A DNA stretch of 64,000 bases, from contig NZ_KI535367.1 in assembly GCF_000160035.2 (NCBI RefSeq), positions 310,001 to 374,000 of the forward strand, read 5' to 3'. The notes beneath the pieces were generated by a model. That model saw only the letters and a program-made list of their open reading frames with translations. It was not told the DNA's origin and searched no databases. Source of the stretch: Catonella morbi ATCC 51271 (GTDB lineage Bacteria; Bacillota; Clostridia; Lachnospirales; Lachnospiraceae). The position numbers and the translations under genes are program-made. This document shows, in pieces, positions 61,011 through 64,000 of this stretch (positions within the stretch are counted from its first letter, which is position 1; each line of letters opens with the position of its first letter).

Positions 61011-61937
61011 ATGAAAAAATTTGATGTTGTGAACGGTCCCAAGTCTGTCCCTGCTATAATACTCGGCTGTATGCGTATGCCTTCCCTCTCTGTAAAGGAA
61101 GCAGAGAATATAATCTCTGTCTCCTTAGAACTGGGCATTAATTTCTTTGATCACGCTACCTGTTACGGCAACGGAGAAGCAGAAACACGCTTCGGAGATG
61201 CTTTTTCTAATATGGGCGTTAAGCGCGAGGATGTAATTATCCAGAGTAAATGCGGGCTTTGTTTTGACAGAAATGAATTTGACTGGACTAAAGAAAATAT
61301 TCTTTCCAGTGTGGATGACAGCCTTAAGAGGCTTAAAACCGATTATTTAGATGCACTTTTGCTTCACAGGCCTGATCTTATATTTGAACCCGAACAGGTT
61401 GCAGAGGCTTTTGATATTCTTTTTACCTCAGGTAAGGTCCGTCATTTCGGCGTAAGCAATGTGCCTACTTTACAGATGGAACTTCTTAGAAAATACGTAA
61501 AGCAGCCTTTGGTATTTAATCAGTTACAGTTCTCACTTGAGCAGTCCCAGCTCATAGATCAGGCTTTGTATATAAACAACCTGACTACAGAGCGTTCCAT
61601 AGACCGTGACAACGGAACTCTTGATTATTGCCGCCTGCACGATATCACCATTCAGGCCTGGTCTCCTCTTCAAAAAGGTTTCTTTAAGGGATGTTTTGTA
61701 GATGATCCTGAGCTACCTGAGTTAAACAAGGCTTTAGGAGAAGTTGCAGAGAAGTACGGCGTATCAAAAACCGCCGTAGCTATAGCCTGGATACTCCGCC
61801 ACCCTGCAAAGATGCAGGCCATCGCAGGCACTATGAATCCGGAACATTTAAGAGATATGGCCGCTGCAAGCAAGGCAGAACTTACGCATAATGAGTGGTA
61901 TAAGCTGTATCTTGCAAGTGGGAAGGTGTTGCCATAA
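61011..61937 (+). CDS. Aldo/keto reductase family protein
   Basis: From ATG 61011, with AAAGGAG upstream, the protein has 308 aa. The catalytic residues are visible: INFFDHATCYGNGEAE (aspartate and tyrosine), VIIQSKCGL (lysine), DALLLHRPD (histidine). The later FGVSNVPTLQMELL, FNQLQFSLEQ and AWSPLQKGFF are typical of the YdhF-like group. It should reduce carbonyls with NADPH; the natural substrate is unknown. It stands alone, followed by two hairpins. Confidence 0.92.
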   Translation: MKKFDVVNGPKSVPAIILGCMRMPSLSVKEAENIISVSLELGINFFDHATCYGNGEAETRFGDAFSNMGVKREDVIIQSKCGLCFDRNEFDWTKENILSSVDDSLKRLKTDYLDALLLHRPDLIFEPEQVAEAFDILFTSGKVRHFGVSNVPTLQMELLRKYVKQPLVFNQLQFSLEQSQLIDQALYINNLTTERSIDRDNGTLDYCRLHDITIQAWSPLQKGFFKGCFVDDPELPELNKALGEVAEKYGVSKTAVAIAWILRHPAKMQAIAGTMNPEHLRDMAAASKAELTHNEWYKLYLASGKVLP

Positions 61938-62030
61938 AACATCTAAAAGTGTGTGTTTGCATACACTGCGCTCGTAAGCCGTGCCACCAGGCAAACTTCT
62001 CTACCGTGAACTGCGCATCCCTCTGAGAGG

Positions 62031-62125
62031 TTTTTGTTCATAGCGAATTTCGTAAAAATTTCCTATGAACAAAAAACAAAGCAATGGGTTAATTGATATA
62101 TTTAAACTCATTGCTTTGTTTATAA
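62031..62125. terminator. Two terminator hairpins after the aldo/keto reductase gene
   Basis: TTTTTGTTCATAG (62031-62043) pairs with CTATGAACAAAAA (62063-62075). Right after, AAACAAAGCAATG (about 62073-62085) pairs with CATTGCTTTGTTT (62109-62121). The two share the A run, so only one can form fully at a time. Both strands can be terminated. Confidence 0.7.
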
Positions 62126-62132
62126 TTTTAAC

Positions 62133-62340
62133 TTCTACTCAACTTTTGTTTCTTCTACTCAACACAGACTATTTACCTTGATTTTACTTCATTTGGCAAT
62201 TTTTAATTTATCATCCTTTGATTCTACTCAACTTTTAGTTTCTCTACTCAACGCGCCAATTTACTTGATTTTACTTCATTTAGCAGATTTTTATTTATTA
62301 TTCTTTAATTCTACTCAACTTTTATTGATTTTTCTCAACT
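62133..62340. repeat. 88-bp tandem repeat, about 2.4 copies
   Basis: TTCTACTCAACTTTT begins units at 62133, 62222 and 62309, with spacings of 89 and 87 bases. The first two units align over their length, including TTGATTTTACTTCATTT. The word CTACTCAAC also appears once more inside each of the first two units. No ORF crosses the array. It lies at the 3' end of the minus-strand pseudogene. Confidence 0.8.
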
Positions 62341-62349
62341 CCAAAAAAA

Positions 62350-63115
62350 CTAAAAATTCAATACATAATATTGTTTGCTGTCGTTCATAGATGTTCCTAT
62401 CCATTTTAATATCTTTTTTCTTTCAAGATTTTTAAGCATTTTCCTACAAAATGTAGTTCCCCTAGTAGTGAGTTCAGACGCTCTTTTAGTTGTCATATTT
62501 TCTCCACTATTATACATATAATATAAAACAGCCATTTCATCAATATTCAACTTGTCAAGCTCTACTTTTGATATAACACGTTCAATTTGGTCTCCTGTTC
62601 GTATATTTCTGTTAATTACATTATTCTCTAAAACTAAAAGAACATTATTGTTAGGTTCAGAGTACTGTGGCTTATTCAAAAACACTTTTTCCATCTCAGA
62701 ATATATTCTCTTAACACCTTCATTCATTTCCTTTACCCATCCAAATTCACACAATATTCTTGCTATTCTTGGATTTCTGGAATATCTTTGAGTTAAAAAC
62801 TGAAAATCCCTTAATTGGGCATTAATAAACTCCCTGGCTTCTCTAATAATATTAGGAATAGCTCCATCAAATGTTTTTTCTTTAATAATATTTATTTCTA
62901 TCCCAACCTTAGGATACATTCCATCATACTTAATAACCCTCAATCTTGCCATCATTTTCTATCCCTATAGCTAATTGCCCACCTTCTGCATTAGCAAATG
63001 CAACTAAATGTCTTATAATATCAAGCGGTTTTATCCTAGCGCTTTTTCTATCAAAAAACTGATTTTCACTCTCCAAACAATAAAAGGATACTTCATTCAA
63101 AAAATTTCTTCCCAT
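62350..63115 (-). pseudogene. AlbA_2-type DNA-binding/ATP-binding protein, internally deleted
   Basis: The N-terminal ORF (62930-63115) has ESENQFFDRKSARIKPLDIIRHLVAFANAEGGQLAIGIENDGKIEGY, the start of an AlbA_2 (schlafen-like) domain, then stops. The next ORF (62350-62955) opens in another frame with ARLRVIKYDG and EINIIKEKTFDGAIPNIIREAREFINAQLRDFQFL, the later middle part of such proteins, and ends with a winged helix (MTTKRASELTTRGTTFCRKMLKNLERKKIL). About 100-130 residues between them are missing. The gene is therefore broken. Confidence 0.8.
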
Positions 63116-63133
63116 CTTCCATCTCCTCTCCCC

Positions 63134-63973
63134 CTACACCTCATACATCATAAGTGCAGCGGCTACAGCGGCATTTAAGGACTCTACCTTCCCCTGCATC
63201 GGTATAAGCACATAGGTATCAGCTAAATCTGCCACCTCATCACTGAGTCCTCTGGCTTCATTGCCCACAATAATCGCTGACCTGCCGCTGTATTTGATAT
63301 CTTTATAGCTTTTTTCTCCTTTTAAATGAGTGGCATAAAAACTTATTCCCGATTTCTTAAGCTCTTTTATAGTTTCTTTTAAGTCTTCCACATAAGTAAA
63401 CGGAAGTCTGAATATACTTCCCATGGTTGAACGGACTACCTTTGGATTAAATATGTCCACAGTACCTTTACCCATAATAACTCCGGTAACTCCTGCCGCT
63501 TCTGCGGTACGCATTATAGTACCGAGATTACCCGGATCTGCGGTATCTTCCAAAACAAGTAGTTTTATTTTCCCATTTTTAGTATAGGCCTGCTCTAAAA
63601 ATCCCTTATCCAAAAGTCTGTAATCAGGCATTTCTGCTACTGCAAGTATTCCCTGCGGAGTTTTGGTTTCAGACATGGACTTAAATACCGTATCTGAAAC
63701 CACCAGCAAAGAACTTCCTTTTTTTACATAGTTTGTTATATTTTTATCATTTTCCGCAAGCAGACGATTTCCCGATAAATCACCTGAAATTAACTCGTTA
63801 TACAGACTCTCTGCACATACTACCTCAAGTACCTTACCGTATTCTAAGGCTTCATCTACTAATTTTATTCCCTCTACTACAAATTGATGATTTTTTTTTC
63901 TAATATTTCCTTTTTCCAAAAGACTGCGGATGTATTTTATTCTTTTATTGTCTTTACTGCTTATAATCTCCAT
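63134..63973 (-). CDS. SpoU/TrmH family RNA 2'-O-methyltransferase
   Basis: The 279-aa protein has a substrate-binding N-terminal domain (IRSLLEKGNIRKKNHQFVVEGIKLVDEAL) and a SPOUT knot domain with LEDTADPGNLGTIMRTAEAAGVTGVIM, SMGSIFRLPF, IIVGNEARGLSDEV and VLIPMQGKVESLNAAVAAALMMYE, the three family motifs. It methylates ribose in rRNA or tRNA; the target base cannot be told. The start ATG is 27 bases from the window edge. Confidence 0.94.
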   Translation of the reverse strand: MEIISSKDNKRIKYIRSLLEKGNIRKKNHQFVVEGIKLVDEALEYGKVLEVVCAESLYNELISGDLSGNRLLAENDKNITNYVKKGSSLLVVSDTVFKSMSETKTPQGILAVAEMPDYRLLDKGFLEQAYTKNGKIKLLVLEDTADPGNLGTIMRTAEAAGVTGVIMGKGTVDIFNPKVVRSTMGSIFRLPFTYVEDLKETIKELKKSGISFYATHLKGEKSYKDIKYSGRSAIIVGNEARGLSDEVADLADTYVLIPMQGKVESLNAAVAAALMMYEV

Positions 63974-64000
63974 AAAGCCATAATATCCTTTATCTTATCA

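Noticed and set aside
1-64000. tRNA or rRNA genes
   Set aside because: No tRNA cloverleaf with a GGTTCGA-type loop or rRNA sequence was seen in the intergenic regions read.

Overview
The window looks like the chromosome of a low-GC, motile, Gram-positive anaerobe of the Clostridia, most likely Lachnospiraceae-like. Supporting signs are strong purine-rich ribosome binding sites, TTGACA/TATAAT promoters, sigma-D type flagellar promoters, an LPXTG surface protein with Cna-B repeats, addBA instead of recBCD, gdpP-rplI-dnaB, and a three-gene pnt transhydrogenase. The species is inferred, not proven. Most genes lie on the minus strand.

Layout. 1-2.6 kb: tail of a chemotaxis receptor, a YjfB-type motility protein, leucyl aminopeptidase and a rhodanese. 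2.6-9.7 kb is accessory: a DUF1284 protein, a self-inhibited Fic enzyme with an HTH domain, a histidine phosphatase, a 23-bp tandem repeat, an XRE regulator/membrane protein pair with three operator-like sites, an AAA/DUF4143 ATPase, an IS110-family element with a likely bridge RNA, and a lipoprotein. 9.8-12.7 kb: pntAA-pntAB-pntB. 13-22.5 kb: a structured intergenic element, an unknown protein plus GNAT acetyltransferase, a chemotaxis receptor, tatD, a membrane rhodanese, rsmA and metG. 21-29 kb is a flagellar filament locus: an Ig-like membrane protein, fliS, flagellin, a 955-aa protein with a FliK-like tail and an EF-hand-like protein, with two sigma-D promoters and a promoter-plus-terminator small RNA unit. 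29.1-31.3 kb holds two toxin-antitoxin modules (an Fst-like type I locus and a PIN/antitoxin pair) around a frameshifted pepT.

31-38 kb: parC, a second copy of the structured element, parE, crcB and a CLC channel that may form a fluoride-efflux pair with crcB. 38-49 kb: a secreted Ig-like protein, hslO, a methyltransferase, addA, addB and an HPr-like protein lacking the phosphorylated histidine. 49-54.5 kb: a PAP2-like membrane protein, dnaB, rplI, gdpP and proB. 54.6-59.6 kb: a 1,659-aa LPXTG adhesin with a VWA domain and about ten Cna-B repeats. 60-64 kb: an orphan LytTR response regulator behind a 28-codon ORF, an aldo/keto reductase, an 88-bp tandem repeat, a DNA-binding-protein pseudogene with an internal deletion, and a SpoU-type RNA methyltransferase.

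The observations most worth following up are: (1) a roughly 170-nt element in two diverged copies (13038-13205 plus strand, 33698-33870 minus strand) with conserved paired ends and internal hairpins, upstream of unrelated genes; (2) the Fst-like type I toxin-antitoxin locus at 29132-29434, complete with direct repeats, antisense promoter and shared terminator; (3) the likely IS110 bridge RNA at 8565-8750; (4) the small RNA or attenuator unit at 27476-27651 in the flagellar locus.
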